Positions 23,311 through 34,490 of a stretch of DNA of 64,000 bases are shown here, in pieces. Where the stretch lies: NCBI RefSeq assembly GCF_963678635.1, contig NC_087068.1, positions 8,624,027 through 8,688,026 of the forward strand, read 5' to 3'. The notes beneath the pieces were generated by a model that had not been told where the DNA came from, made no database searches, and was given only the letters and a program-made list of their open reading frames with translations. Origin of the DNA: Symsagittifera roscoffensis. Its lineage: Eukaryota > Xenacoelomorpha > Acoela > Convolutidae. Positions within the stretch are counted from its first letter, which is position 1; each line of letters starts with the position of its first letter. A program made the position numbers and the translations under genes.

Positions 23311-24413
23311 ACATAAACTGAGTTTTACCCTTAATTTCAGGAGTCTCAAAAACTTTGTAGAAACACTGGTTTTTTGAGGCTAGTGTTCGGAACATTTTTG
23401 TTCCAGTCAATTCGCACAGGGCTTTTAATAAAAACATACTAACTAATTATAGGGTTTATCATTTGGATCATGATTGCTTAGATTATACATTTTACCTAGG
23501 ACATTTTTTATATATCAACATATATAATGAGAGAAGCGAGTAGAAATGAAGATTCAATGAGGCTGCAAAAACAACTTAGACTATAAGCCCTCTATTATAT
23601 TGGCTTTTCAAAACCGTCGTGAGAAATTCAAGCGTTGAATGATCAAACTAGAACCGAATGGAGCCTCTGGTTCGTGAGCGGTTGAATTAGAGAACGGTCG
23701 ACGTCCACCCCGCCTCCCTTTTGCAAATAACTCATGTTCAGAAGGTGGTCGAAATATTTGTTCACTTAGAGCGCTACAAAGTAAGACTGAAGTAAAAACT
23801 ACTAAGTAAAAAATTTCCTCATAAAAAACTGAGATACTTTTTTATTCCGTTGACTTTCATTTTTTTTCAGAGAAATTATACCTTTGCAAAGAACCTGTTT
23901 TAATAAAGTTTGGTATTTTTTTCAAAGCCAAATGGGTACAGAAATATTCCTAAAAAGGATCTTTCTTAAAAGCTATGAAACAAAAGAAAAACAATCAAAC
24001 ACAGAAAAGAACTCTTTAAATTCATATTTTAATTAAACCTCCCTGCTTAAGGAAGACGATGGAAAAATAACTGACGTCTAATTTTCAGAAAATTTCATTA
24101 ACTGTTAATGGACTTCCATTTTCGCTGATTCGCGTGGGATAGTTTAGTTTGTGCCTTTTGATAATCAGTTTTCAATATTTTCTTTGCGAATTATTCTAGA
24201 CTTAATTAAAACTTTCGTCTTCAATGACGTATTTACTTGACTTTTAGTTCAAACTGTCAGTCACTTTTGTTTGTAGTAAACATAATTAAAACGCTTGCCA
24301 ATCGTTTTTTACCTCCAAACATTATAAATTATATTTAGTGACAAAATGCATTCACTTGATTTTTGACTTAATACTTACTTTTTTCTTTCTATTAACTGCA
24401 ACTTTATGATCAT
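23311..24413. other. Unannotated spacer
   Basis: A+T-rich DNA with no supported gene or repeat, ending where the inverted repeat of the large retroelement begins. Confidence 0.5.
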
Positions 24414-24574
24414 TGAGTTAGAACCGAGGTGGTTAACTCATAGAGTAATTTCGGATAGGTATTAGACTAAGAAGTTGCACGAATCTATCCGGCCGAAAAT
24501 AAGATAGCGTGACGAGCAGACGGTGTGCCCTATCCGAAATTACTCTATGAGTTAACCACCTGGGTTCTAACTCA
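24414..24574 (+). repeat. Left terminal repeat forming a 46-bp hairpin
   Basis: 24414-24459 (TGAGTTAGAACCGAGG...) is the reverse complement of 24529-24574 with one mismatch, separated by about 69 bp. The whole unit starts with TG and ends with CA, as an LTR does. Its right 122 bp recur at 42933-43053. It may be a short intact LTR, or a truncated LTR carrying an inverted copy of its own end. Confidence 0.65.
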
Positions 24575-24576
24575 TC

Positions 24577-24599
24577 TGGTGCGACCATAAGTCTCGAAC
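24577..24599 (+). promoter_or_regulatory. Putative tRNA primer-binding site
   Basis: TGGTGCGACCATAAGTCTCGAAC begins 2 bp after the LTR end. Its complement ends in CCA and contains GTTCGAGAC, fitting the T-loop consensus GTTCGANNC. It therefore looks like the 3' end of a tRNA, although the T-stem to acceptor spacing appears one base short. The tRNA identity is unknown. Confidence 0.5.
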
Positions 24600-25861
24600 A
24601 AGACCTTAATAGCTTAGAATTAACCAAAAATAGATTAGAATTTAGACAAAACATTTTAAAAATGTTATACGACGATAATTTAATCGAAATGTCTCTACGA
24701 CTCAATAGATCAGAGCCAATATTCCGAACGATAACAGAACTACCCGGAATTGCAAGAAGACCTCGAACCAGAGACGACATACGACAAAATAGAAACTTAC
24801 CAATTAGTTATATGATAGTACGGCAAAAGCCAACACAAACTTTTATATTTAGAATTCTATTAGCAATGAATTTAGATTTTCATTTGCAAACATAAAATTT
24901 TGAAGTCAATCTTCATAATCATTACAGGCGCTAAACAAAATATTAATATACAATAACGATTGATAAAAAGATCTCAGATCGTTTTCCTAAAATTCTGCAG
25001 TATTATATAAAACAATATAAATTTATTGAAAATCAAAATAAAAATTAGTAGCATGACAATAAACTGTTAGTAATCATACATCATCCAATTGTCCCAGCTT
25101 CATCACCTAAAACATAACAGCAATCATAAGCTCACTAATATCATTAAAACACTAAATCTTTTTCTTAAACAAATTTAAATCATTTTAAACTTAAAACCAC
25201 TTAATTTTAAAATCAGATCATCAAGGCTTATCCTTGGATCTTAATTCATTTTCTATTTAATTAAACTTAAACTTGATCATCAAGGCCTATCCTTGGATCA
25301 AAAAGAACAATTTTGTTCTCCCCCACCCACTTAGCTAGTGTCTAACGACCTCAAACGTCGATTCACTATCCAACCCTCTCTAAAAACCCAAGACTAATAG
25401 AAATTTTTGAACAAAACTAATCATTCAAATTAGAACTTCGGTTATTCATCCTTCACTTGATCCCTCCTCTTATCAAGACCCAGGATAAATCTTAGACTTA
25501 GTAAGTTTAAAATAGTATCTAACGAACTACTCGCGTTCTAATTATACCTGAACCTTGTGGATCGATTTACTACTCTCCAACCCTTGAACACAATCACTAC
25601 CCCTAAGTAAGATTAAGTAAGTTAACACCTTAGCTTATACTAGCCACGAGAAAGTAAAAAATCATTCTTTGGAATCCATATACTTTTCTCTCCAACCCTG
25701 AACAAATAGACCCAGGTTAAGCTAACCAAAAAATCGTAAGGACTAACAATTTAAGAAAATAGAAATCATCTAACAACTTTTTGCATCCGTCATCCTAAAC
25801 CTTATGTCATTTAAAAATCTAGGAAACAAACAAACAATCGTTTTACACAACTGTGAAATAG
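24600..25861 (+). other. Long untranslated leader of the large element
   Basis: Contains a 77-codon frame at 24662-24895 of unknown worth and otherwise many stops. A 25-bp direct repeat, GATCATCAAGGC(T/C)TATCCTT, occurs at about 25216 and 25274. The region should include the packaging signal, but none can be recognised. Confidence 0.45.
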
Positions 25862-26272
25862 ATAACAAAAATATACGATCTTGTAATCACACCTCATACA
25901 CAAACAGTTGGATATATTAGAACAAAACGACAAACACTAAAAAGAAAAATAATAACTAAACAAAGACAAATAACACGAAAAAGATTTTCCAAAAACAGAA
26001 ACGCATTTTCAGAATCAGAAGCCAGCAATTTAGACGAACTCTATAAACTAAAAGAATCTATAGATAAAAATTGCCCCATTCACGATCAATTATATTTTTC
26101 CGACTCAGAAACAACTTCAAATTCATCAAAAAGAGGAAAAAGACGAATAAAAAAGCAATACAAACACAAACCAGTACACTTATATAACTGGAATCAACCA
26201 ATTAGACACATCGATAATTACCTATTAACAGTCATTAAACGAAAAAATGAGCCAAACACACACTCCAAGTGA
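25862..26272 (+). pseudogene. ATG-less basic frame upstream of Gag
   Basis: The frame is open for 136 codons after a stop at 25859 and overlaps the Gag start codon by 26 bp in another frame. It encodes a coding-like, very basic peptide (TVGYIRTKRQTLKRK near its start; HLYNWNQPIRHIDNYL near its end). I see no ATG. It may be the true N-terminus of Gag separated by an indel, or a decayed upstream ORF. Confidence 0.35.
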
Positions 26273-27752
26273 AGATAGTCCAGATGATGACGATATCTTC
26301 CCCTTCCTCGTAGATGCAACCAATGATAGAGGACAGCATATACTTTGCAAGAATTTACTCCGAAATTTGTTTGAACCCGGAATCAGCCCATGTAAAACAG
26401 AATTCCCAGATGTAAAAATCAAAAGACGAATTATTGATCACTATCTGAAAGATATATGTAATTTGACACAACACTACGGAATCTACACCATAGAATTCAC
26501 CTCACCAAACCCGAATCACCGCAAATATGTAATTCAAACAGACGATCTTGATTTAGAATTTTCAAAAGTATTCTCAGAATATATAAAAAGCATACAATAT
26601 CATAACTCACAAAGAGCAAACTCCATATTTACTAATGAAGTTTTTACAATAATATATAGTTATATCTCAATATTAGAAAACGAAATCCCAATCTCAAATG
26701 TCTCACCGACAGAGACATCCAAACATATTAAGGTACGACATGAAATCACACTATTTTCATCTTTTCTAAATATAATTAAAGAAAATTTCACTAAAGATGA
26801 AGTTTCACAACATACAAAACATGACTTACAAAAAATTTTGGCATGGTTTATAATAGATTATTTCACACATAATATAGATTTAATTTCACAAGCAAGAAAA
26901 AATTTTAGACCTCAAAATTCAAACGATGATACTGTCATCACAGAACAGTCAGACTACGTCTGGGACCCCGAATGGTCTCATTATGCATTTATAAATATCC
27001 CACAATCAATTGCAAGTCAAGCAATAAGTACAATATCTTATACCAGAGATTATGTAAGAGTAGTACCATTAACCATTGATGCAACACCATTAAACTACAA
27101 TAAATTTCTACCGGATACGCGAAATAACAGCTTAAATTCGACCGTCATACACAATGAAAACCTTAATGGAACTAGGAATCTCACTCAACAAGATATTCAG
27201 ACACCATCACACTTCATAAATGAAGAAATTGTACAAACAACAACAACTACACAACAAAGTATTTCACCAATACGTCCAAATTTAACAACACCAAGAAATA
27301 CAAACACTTCACTAGCACAGGTAACCTTACAATCAACCGTTAAACCTTCGGTTGCTCCAAAATATTCACAAATGGATTATCAAACATATAGACCCATGAC
27401 AATACCGTCAAAAACACGCAGAACGTTCACAAGAAACAATTTTGCGGAACATAATTATACTTATACACATTCATCAAAAACAAACTATCCTCCACGAAAT
27501 AATATTAATAATCAAATCAGATCTCGATATTGGAATAATCCAATGGCAACAACCAATTCAGTAAATTTTCAAGCTAATCCACATCCTCCACAGGATCATA
27601 GTGAAAATTACCCATTCTTTCAACAGAATAAAAATAAAAAACATGCACCTCATCAAACGGATTACCTATCCTCTGATGATGATTATTTACAACCAGATAT
27701 ATTTGCACCATATACCCAAGAATATCGCGAACAAGGAATGCAGAAACCATAA
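26247..27752 (+). CDS. gag: Gag, N-terminal part
   Basis: 501 codons from ATG to TAA. The first about 230 residues are acidic-then-helical with no motif I recognise. From about residue 300 it becomes a Thr/Asn/Gln/Pro-rich linker. The stop at 27750-27752 is followed in the same frame by further Gag sequence up to 28544, so the stop is probably a point mutation inside one Gag gene or, less likely, a readthrough site. Position between PBS and Pol supports the Gag assignment. Confidence 0.65.
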   Translation: MSQTHTPSEDSPDDDDIFPFLVDATNDRGQHILCKNLLRNLFEPGISPCKTEFPDVKIKRRIIDHYLKDICNLTQHYGIYTIEFTSPNPNHRKYVIQTDDLDLEFSKVFSEYIKSIQYHNSQRANSIFTNEVFTIIYSYISILENEIPISNVSPTETSKHIKVRHEITLFSSFLNIIKENFTKDEVSQHTKHDLQKILAWFIIDYFTHNIDLISQARKNFRPQNSNDDTVITEQSDYVWDPEWSHYAFINIPQSIASQAISTISYTRDYVRVVPLTIDATPLNYNKFLPDTRNNSLNSTVIHNENLNGTRNLTQQDIQTPSHFINEEIVQTTTTTQQSISPIRPNLTTPRNTNTSLAQVTLQSTVKPSVAPKYSQMDYQTYRPMTIPSKTRRTFTRNNFAEHNYTYTHSSKTNYPPRNNINNQIRSRYWNNPMATTNSVNFQANPHPPQDHSENYPFFQQNKNKKHAPHQTDYLSSDDDYLQPDIFAPYTQEYREQGMQKP

Positions 27753-28544
27753 ACACATCATAGAAATTTTTCTCCACACCAGATAGATACACAAAATCAA
27801 CAACCAATACAAATGCAAAACCCAATTAATACACAATCTTTTCAACCAATTCAGCCACAAAACCAAATGATTACACACTCGTATCAACCAACACAAATGC
27901 AAAATGAAATAGCACTTCCATATTACCTTCAACAACACGAAATAACAAAAAATCAATTTTCTAATTTTTCACAAATGCCAAATGCAGCAGAATCATTACA
28001 AATGACAATGAATCCATACCTTATGGGTGGATCATCAATAACATCAAACAAACCATTAATGGTATTCACAGGACCAGACCCTGAATATTCTGTAGAAGAT
28101 TATTTAAATGCAGTAACAGCAAATTTATTTTTAAATATAGGACCTGAACCAATTAATACGCCACTACATCAAAATTGGATACATCGACGCACAGCGTTTA
28201 TACAGACAACCTTAGACGGCGCAGCCCAAAAATGGTTTTCAGTATTGCCTATAGAAATAAAATCAAACTGGAAAAGATTTACACAAGAATTTTCAAAAAT
28301 GTTTGACTCCGAAAGAAACAAACAACAACAAAGAGTTTTATGTAATGAAATTCGCAGATTACCAAATGAAACCATCAAACAATTAGCAGTACGTATCGAA
28401 ACACTAGTTCGAAAAGCATACTCACTAAATACACACGACTACAAAAACACAAAAATGACAGAAATCTTAATGATGACCTTAACACCTCAATTAAGGAAAA
28501 TAGCAATAAAAAAGATCCCTCCTCAATTCGAGAGCCCGATTTAG
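27753..28544 (+). CDS. gag: Gag, capsid-like region
   Basis: It continues in frame after the TAA at 27750 (first ATG 27813). After a Gln/Asn/Pro-rich lead it has the retrotransposon Gag core: VFTGPDPEYSVEDYLNAVTA, then QTTLDGAAQKWF and WKRFTQEFSKMFDSE, with helices following (IKQLAVRIETLVRKAYS). This is the capsid fold seen in Ty3/gypsy Gags, which assembles the particle. The frame ends at 28544 just after PPQFE. Coding continues in another frame, so a single-base indel lies near 28530-28545. Confidence 0.75.
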   Translation, partial: THHRNFSPHQIDTQNQQPIQMQNPINTQSFQPIQPQNQMITHSYQPTQMQNEIALPYYLQQHEITKNQFSNFSQMPNAAESLQMTMNPYLMGGSSITSNKPLMVFTGPDPEYSVEDYLNAVTANLFLNIGPEPINTPLHQNWIHRRTAFIQTTLDGAAQKWFSVLPIEIKSNWKRFTQEFSKMFDSERNKQQQRVLCNEIRRLPNETIKQLAVRIETLVRKAYSLNTHDYKNTKMTEILMMTLTPQLRKIAIKKIPPQFESPI

Positions 28545-28545
28545 A

Positions 28546-29567
28546 TTTTCGAAAACTAGTAGACAAACTAGAGCAAGCGGAAATCACAATGAAACTTGAA
28601 GAAACAGAAAATCTGAAATTACAATATGTTAACCGAATTGAAACAAATACCACAAATATCAATAATATACAAGAATCAGATACAGACCTCGTTGAAAAAT
28701 TCACTGAAATACTCAATATTTACGAAAAACACCCAAACTTTAAAGGCAAACCATCTTTCAAAAAATGGTGTAATTATTGCCGACGATACGGACATAGTAT
28801 TTCTGAATGTAGACAAAAACAACAGGACAATCAAAACAAACCTCAAAAATATAAAGAACCGAATAAATCATTCTATCAATACATGAAGAAAGATCAAAAT
28901 CTACCGAAAAAAAATGTATGCAGCAACAACAGTTCAGGAAAACCACTTCCGAACAAAACCAATTACACGAGAAATCAATCACCATATAACTCAAGTTATA
29001 GAGGAAGATCACCAGAACGAAGAAATACACAAAAAAAAATCACAAAACCATTATAATAGACCAAATAGTCGAAATAACTACTCCAGATCAAATTCAAATA
29101 CAACACAATTTGTTTCTAGATCTAATTCCCAATCAAGAAATAATTACTATCCAAACAATCAATCACGAAACTCATCATACAATAGAAATAGAAACTACTC
29201 CAATAATCGAAATAGAAGTTATTCAAACAACCGAAACCAGAATTACCCGAACAATCGATCAAGGAATAACTCATATAACAGATCAAACTATAACAGACCA
29301 AACAATAATTATCAAAACAGATCACGAAATAATTCACAAAATCGACATTCAAGTTATAATAACCGTTATAGAAATTATTCCCAATCACCACACAGGAATA
29401 ATTACCATTATAATAATTCTAACAATCGCCACAGAAGTAGTACACCTAAACATCAAAGAAATATTAATCAAGTACAATCAAACCCAGAAACAACATCAGA
29501 CCCCCCAGGTATTGATGACACAGGAAATAACGATTTACAACTAAATCAAATAAACTGTGAATCATAA
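28546..29567 (+). CDS. gag: Gag, nucleocapsid with zinc knuckle and Asn/Arg/Ser-rich tail
   Basis: From 28546 coding runs in frame 2 to about 29056. It includes a CCHC knuckle (CNYCRRYGHSISEC, at about 28770-28811) for RNA binding. At a run of nine A residues (about 29031-29039) it switches back to the original frame, continuing to TAA at 29565-29567. The tail (28,9xx-29,5xx) is a low-complexity RNYSNNRNRSYSNNRN-type repeat, RNA-binding in character. The two frame changes compensate each other. The final stop is in frame with Pol, which follows after 13 codons. Confidence 0.65.
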
Positions 29568-29606
29568 GATTCAGAAAGTGATACGGAAAACACTATCTCC
29601 ATCAAT

Positions 29607-32243
29607 ATGATAGCAGTCGAAAATGACGACGAACCTATTATATATGAACAACCTTTTTCATCACATATATATCAAAACCAATTAGAACTCCTTCACAATT
29701 ATTATATTGAACCCATCCATTCTACACAAACGGCACAAGAAACTAACGAAATTAACACTACAAATCAATCCAATGAAAATAATAAAACAAAATGCTTGAA
29801 TACAAACCACATCTATCAAAATATACAAAAAGAACAACCCAAAGAAAAAATTTGGACAATACCATTTCTTTTAGAAAGTCCAAGAAGCAAAGAATTTCAA
29901 CCACCAGATCTTGAAATTGATTTTTTAATTGATTCAGGAGCAGAATCAAACATAATAAACATTCCCACATGGAATGAGATAAAAACATTACACCCAAAAC
30001 TAACGCCTCTTGAAACCTCCAGTAAACTAGCAACAGCACAAGGATCAACATTGGTAAACTATGGAAAAATTCAATTATTTCTTCTCCCCACAAGAACAAT
30101 AGAGCAAAATAAAATTTTAAATAAACCATTTAAACAAATATTCCATATCACTGATATTAAACACAATATCATTGGAATACCATTTATCTCAAAATATATA
30201 CCAACAGTCAACATTTTGAATAGTAAAATACTATTCAAAGATAAATACACAAAAACAAAAGACAGATCCCTAACATTTTTTCAAAGATTAAATAAACAAC
30301 CACCATTCTTTTCAAAATTTTATCCAATATATAATCAACAAAGAAAACACCTGAAACCACTATCAGGAAACATATATAATTTTTCAATAAAACAAGTTCA
30401 CCAATATGATAAAAATCAAAATAAACAACAACTCTATATGTCAGACTTTGAATTCAAACCTATCCATAAATTTTTCAAAATCACAATTTCATCCATAAAA
30501 TATTTGAAAAACTCGAATTCAGATATTATTTCTCTACATGTATACAACAATACACCCTATCAAGTAACACTACCTTTAGGACTTTTAGGCTATTGCGAAA
30601 CCAACGCTACGATATCACCAATACACGAAAAAGCATACCGCGTAAATAATATACTCCAATTATTAGATATTTGTCAATCCACAATTCTTAATGAAGAATT
30701 ATCCATAAATAATATAATAAGTAATGAAAAAAGAAATACAGATTATTTCACAAAAACCCCATATTTCAAACCTACATTCAACATAAATAACTGTACAGAG
30801 AATCAACAGAAATTTTTAACAATGTTTAACTTTCAACATTCACAAATAACACAAGACGAATTTGATAAATTAGCCAAACAGCTAATAAAATATTCATCAG
30901 TCTATGCAACATCCAAATTTGATGTTGGCAAAATCAGTTCATCACTACATCTCCCATTAAAACCTGACGCAGTTTTCAAAAAACAAAGAGCAAGTAAAGT
31001 ACCAATTCATTTACACGATAAAGTAAACAGATTACTCGATATTTTAGAACAATACAATATAATCTCAACGGTAAACAAAGAAGAACAACCAAAAGGTAAC
31101 ACATTTATCAACCCTGTTATCATCCTAGCAAAAGGAGAATCATTAAAAATAGTTCTAGACGCTAGATATCTTAATTCACTAATAGACGAATCAAAATGCA
31201 ATTGGCCTATTGAACCAATACAAGTTATTTTAACAAAAATAAACGGAAAATACTTTACAACCGCAGATATGAATAGTGCATACAATCAAATGCCATTAGA
31301 TGAACAATCGCGACGTTTAACACAATTTGTTATTGGAAATCAACAATATGAATTCAACCGCCTATTCTATGGAATATCCATAGGACCAACAGCATTTTCA
31401 GCTTTTATGAGCAAAATTTTTCGACCACTAATACTCAAGAAAAACGCAATCACCTATTTAGACGATGTTTTTATGCAATCACAGACAAAAGAAGAAATGT
31501 TTAAAGTTTTAGAACACTATCACAAAATACTTCAGAACGAAAATCTGAAGGCCGCCCCCGATAAATCACACTTCTTTTTAACACGAGTTAAATTCTTAGG
31601 ACATAATATAGAAAAAAAAACAATCACTCCATTAAAATCACGCATTGATGCTATTCAAAAGCTCCAACCACCAACAAACAAAAAGAAAATCCAAGAATTC
31701 CTTGGAATGTTAAATTTTTTAAGCAAATATGTCTATAAAATGCAATTATACCTAAGACCATTCTATAATATACTTAGACAAAAAAATAATTTTGAATGGA
31801 ACACAGAACATCAAGCACGATTTGAAGAAATTAAAAAACTCCTAACTGAACAAATTTCGAATACAATTCCAGATCCAAATCAACCATTCTATGCAATGTG
31901 CGATGCTTCGAATTTTGGCATCGGCGCAGCATTATTACAATCACACAATGGCACAAACAAAATGAATCTTATATCAGTAAATTCTCGATTATTCACTCAA
32001 GCAGAGCTACGACTCTCAACTCTAATGAGAGAGTGTACAGCCATAATATATACACTAACAGAATATGAATTTCTAATACTTGGATCAAAACATCCAACAG
32101 TTCTATTCACAGATCACAAACCAATCATTTTTCTCTTTACACAAAAATCCAATCCAAATCATCGAGTTTATAGATTTCAATTAATTCTAATGAAATTCGC
32201 AAACTTACATATAGTTTGGACAGCAGGAAAAAATCTTGCATAA
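29607..32243 (+). CDS. pol: Pol: protease, reverse transcriptase, RNase H
   Basis: 878 codons. The aspartic protease has DSGAES at residues 109-114. RT begins about residue 440; the palm aspartate is in FTTADMNSAY (about 555) and the active site is YLDDVF (about 616-621). The FLGHNIEKKTITPLKSRID and KKIQEFLGMLNFLSKY blocks follow, as in Ty3/gypsy. RNase H has CDASNFGIGAAL (about 764) and FTDHKPI (about 833). The frame stops at 32241-32243 (TAA) exactly inside the conserved block that ends RNase H; the next codons PDTLSR continue it in frame. The stop therefore replaces a normal sense codon, probably leucine, by one base change. The frame is the same as Gag's. Confidence 0.9.
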   Translation: MIAVENDDEPIIYEQPFSSHIYQNQLELLHNYYIEPIHSTQTAQETNEINTTNQSNENNKTKCLNTNHIYQNIQKEQPKEKIWTIPFLLESPRSKEFQPPDLEIDFLIDSGAESNIINIPTWNEIKTLHPKLTPLETSSKLATAQGSTLVNYGKIQLFLLPTRTIEQNKILNKPFKQIFHITDIKHNIIGIPFISKYIPTVNILNSKILFKDKYTKTKDRSLTFFQRLNKQPPFFSKFYPIYNQQRKHLKPLSGNIYNFSIKQVHQYDKNQNKQQLYMSDFEFKPIHKFFKITISSIKYLKNSNSDIISLHVYNNTPYQVTLPLGLLGYCETNATISPIHEKAYRVNNILQLLDICQSTILNEELSINNIISNEKRNTDYFTKTPYFKPTFNINNCTENQQKFLTMFNFQHSQITQDEFDKLAKQLIKYSSVYATSKFDVGKISSSLHLPLKPDAVFKKQRASKVPIHLHDKVNRLLDILEQYNIISTVNKEEQPKGNTFINPVIILAKGESLKIVLDARYLNSLIDESKCNWPIEPIQVILTKINGKYFTTADMNSAYNQMPLDEQSRRLTQFVIGNQQYEFNRLFYGISIGPTAFSAFMSKIFRPLILKKNAITYLDDVFMQSQTKEEMFKVLEHYHKILQNENLKAAPDKSHFFLTRVKFLGHNIEKKTITPLKSRIDAIQKLQPPTNKKKIQEFLGMLNFLSKYVYKMQLYLRPFYNILRQKNNFEWNTEHQARFEEIKKLLTEQISNTIPDPNQPFYAMCDASNFGIGAALLQSHNGTNKMNLISVNSRLFTQAELRLSTLMRECTAIIYTLTEYEFLILGSKHPTVLFTDHKPIIFLFTQKSNPNHRVYRFQLILMKFANLHIVWTAGKNLA

Positions 32244-34490
32244 CCAGACACATTAAGTCGAAATACACCACCTGAATTACTTACACGTAAAACTACAGTT
32301 GAAATACCCAAAAATATAAAATTCTACCTTGCAGAAAATGAAACATCACCCCGACTAGAATGCAAATATGCAGTAAAAACTGACGTTGAACAATCACAGA
32401 TAAACAATTTACAACACTTCCCACTTTATTTAGATTGCCAAAATAACCACTACGAAGTTGATCTACTAGGAACATCAACTTTTAAACCAATTCCATATTC
32501 ACAATGGATAAAAAATAACACCCAACAAAAAAGAGTAAAACAACACCCGCATAAAAAAAACTTTTTTCCATTAATTGAAAAAGAAAATCTAACTGATAAA
32601 ATAAATTTATCAGGACCACAAACAAACGATTCAAAATACACAATAAATCAAGTTTTTGACCTCCATGACCCACTTGATACAATTCCTTTATCTAAATTAG
32701 AAATAGAAAACATTTTTCTCCCCCCAACAGATAAAATTACAATTAATACTTTGAAACAATATCAAAATCTTGACCCAGTAATTAGACAACTAAAATCATG
32801 GCACAAATATAAAACTAAACCCGTCAAGGCAGATACAACTATTTTAGGAAATAAAACACTCCTCCGATATTTCAGAAAATTCAATAATACAACAATTAAC
32901 GAAAACACAGACCTTCTAGAATACCAATTAAATGAATCTACAGTTCCCTGTCTCCCTCTAAGTATGATTCTTATAGCTTTTAATATTTCACATACACAAA
33001 ACATTAAAGGACACTCTGGATCAGAGAAAACATATTCAAATTTCATACAAAACTTTTATTTTCCAAATGCACCAATTTGGATAAAAGTACTATGCAATGA
33101 TTGTATAGTATGTCAGCTGAATAAACCTTATCCAAATCAAAAACAAATAGCACAAAAACAAGATTTTAAAGGACAAAGTTTGTACTTTAACCACCGTATT
33201 CCATTTGATACAAAAGGACCAATTTCACCCTCATCCGAAGGAAACTCCTACATTATGGTAATTGTTGACGCATTTACACATTATGTAGCACTTAACCCAG
33301 TACCACATTGTAACGCTTATTACGCTTACACAACACTCTATGAACACTGGATAGCCAAATTCGGACTACCAGAAATTTTAGTTACAGACAACGGTACAGA
33401 ATTCATAAATAACGAAATCATCACATTATGTCATTTATATAACATCAAACACAAACCACGTACATCTCATGCACCCTGGACAAACGGCTTAGTTGAAGGT
33501 ATGAACCGTTCACTACAAAAATATCTTAGATGTATCATTAATGGAAATGATACAAGATATACCGAATGGTCAGCAGATGTAAAACTATTTCCCTTAGCAT
33601 ATAATTCACAAATCACGACAACTCTAGGAATGTCACCATATGAAATGGTTTTTAATCAAAAGCCACGCAAACCGATTATGTTTACAGCAAACTCTCATAA
33701 AAATGCACAAATTTATTGTCAACCGAATAAAGACTCAATTTGTTATAATCTACCTCTACACACACACGATGAAGATCATTTTCATCACCCACAAATTCTT
33801 AAATTAGCCTCCGGTACACACACCGAATGGATTTTAAACAGAGATAAAAAACACAATGAAATTTACCAAAAAGTAACAAAAAAGTTGTTACAAAGGCAAA
33901 ACATTAATGAATAAATAAATTCACGCTTTATACCAGCCTCCGATTTAAAAATTGGAACATTTGTTTTAATACCCAATTTTAACACTCAAAAAAGAATTTC
34001 TAAAAAATTACAACCCCTTCGTAAAGGACCATACCAAATAATTGCCAAACCCACTGATGTCACATATAAAATCACCGACTCAGAACAAAAAGAAATTGTT
34101 CAACATCGAAACAACCTATTACCTTATTACCCAAAAGAATACGCACTACGCGAACTAACTCAATTATATTCTTTCACAGGTTTAAAAGTTATTCAAAATA
34201 CCCCACCATATACGGAGAATAAAACAAAAGAACAACATGACATTCATCTCGAAAACCAAAATAAAAAATCAACCAAAACGAAAAACAATACAAAAAAGCT
34301 AGATCAAAATATACCTCAAAAGGAAAGAAAAAATAGAAAATTGACAGAAAAAATAATACCCCAAGAACAAATCGACAAATCAGAACATAGAGAGTCATCA
34401 CGACTTAGAAATCAACCACGTAAAAACTATAAAACATTCATTCCACAGTCTAAAATATTAAAGAAAGTCGAATTTCAAAAACAGCTTTAA
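32244..34490 (+). CDS. pol: Pol: linker and integrase
   Basis: In frame with the preceding part; the first ATG is at 32751. The HHCC zinc module spans about 32990-33120 (GHSGSEKT ... CNDCIVCQLN). The catalytic core has the first Asp in IVDAFTHY (about 33262), the second in TDNGTEF (about 33385) and the Glu in NGLVEGMNRS (about 33487). A TAA at 33912-33914 breaks the frame. Beyond it the GPY/F module (LRKGPYQII, about 34020) and a basic tail with SSRLRNQPRKNYK continue to TAA at 34488-34490. The enzyme would insert the cDNA; with two in-frame stops the copy is dead unless they are read through. Confidence 0.85.

Noticed and set aside
28914..29567. Asn/Arg/Ser repeats as a CRISPR-like or satellite array.
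   Set aside because: The DNA repeats are irregular and follow codons; they form the low-complexity tail of Gag and there are no conserved spacers or repeats.
26247..34490. Repeated in-frame TAA codons suggested a reassigned genetic code.
   Set aside because: Host-type frames in the window end normally in TAA (6011-6013) or TGA (56192-56194), the 2,588-codon ORF contains no in-frame TAA or TAG, and the RNase H stop replaces a codon best explained as leucine. Mutational decay is simpler.
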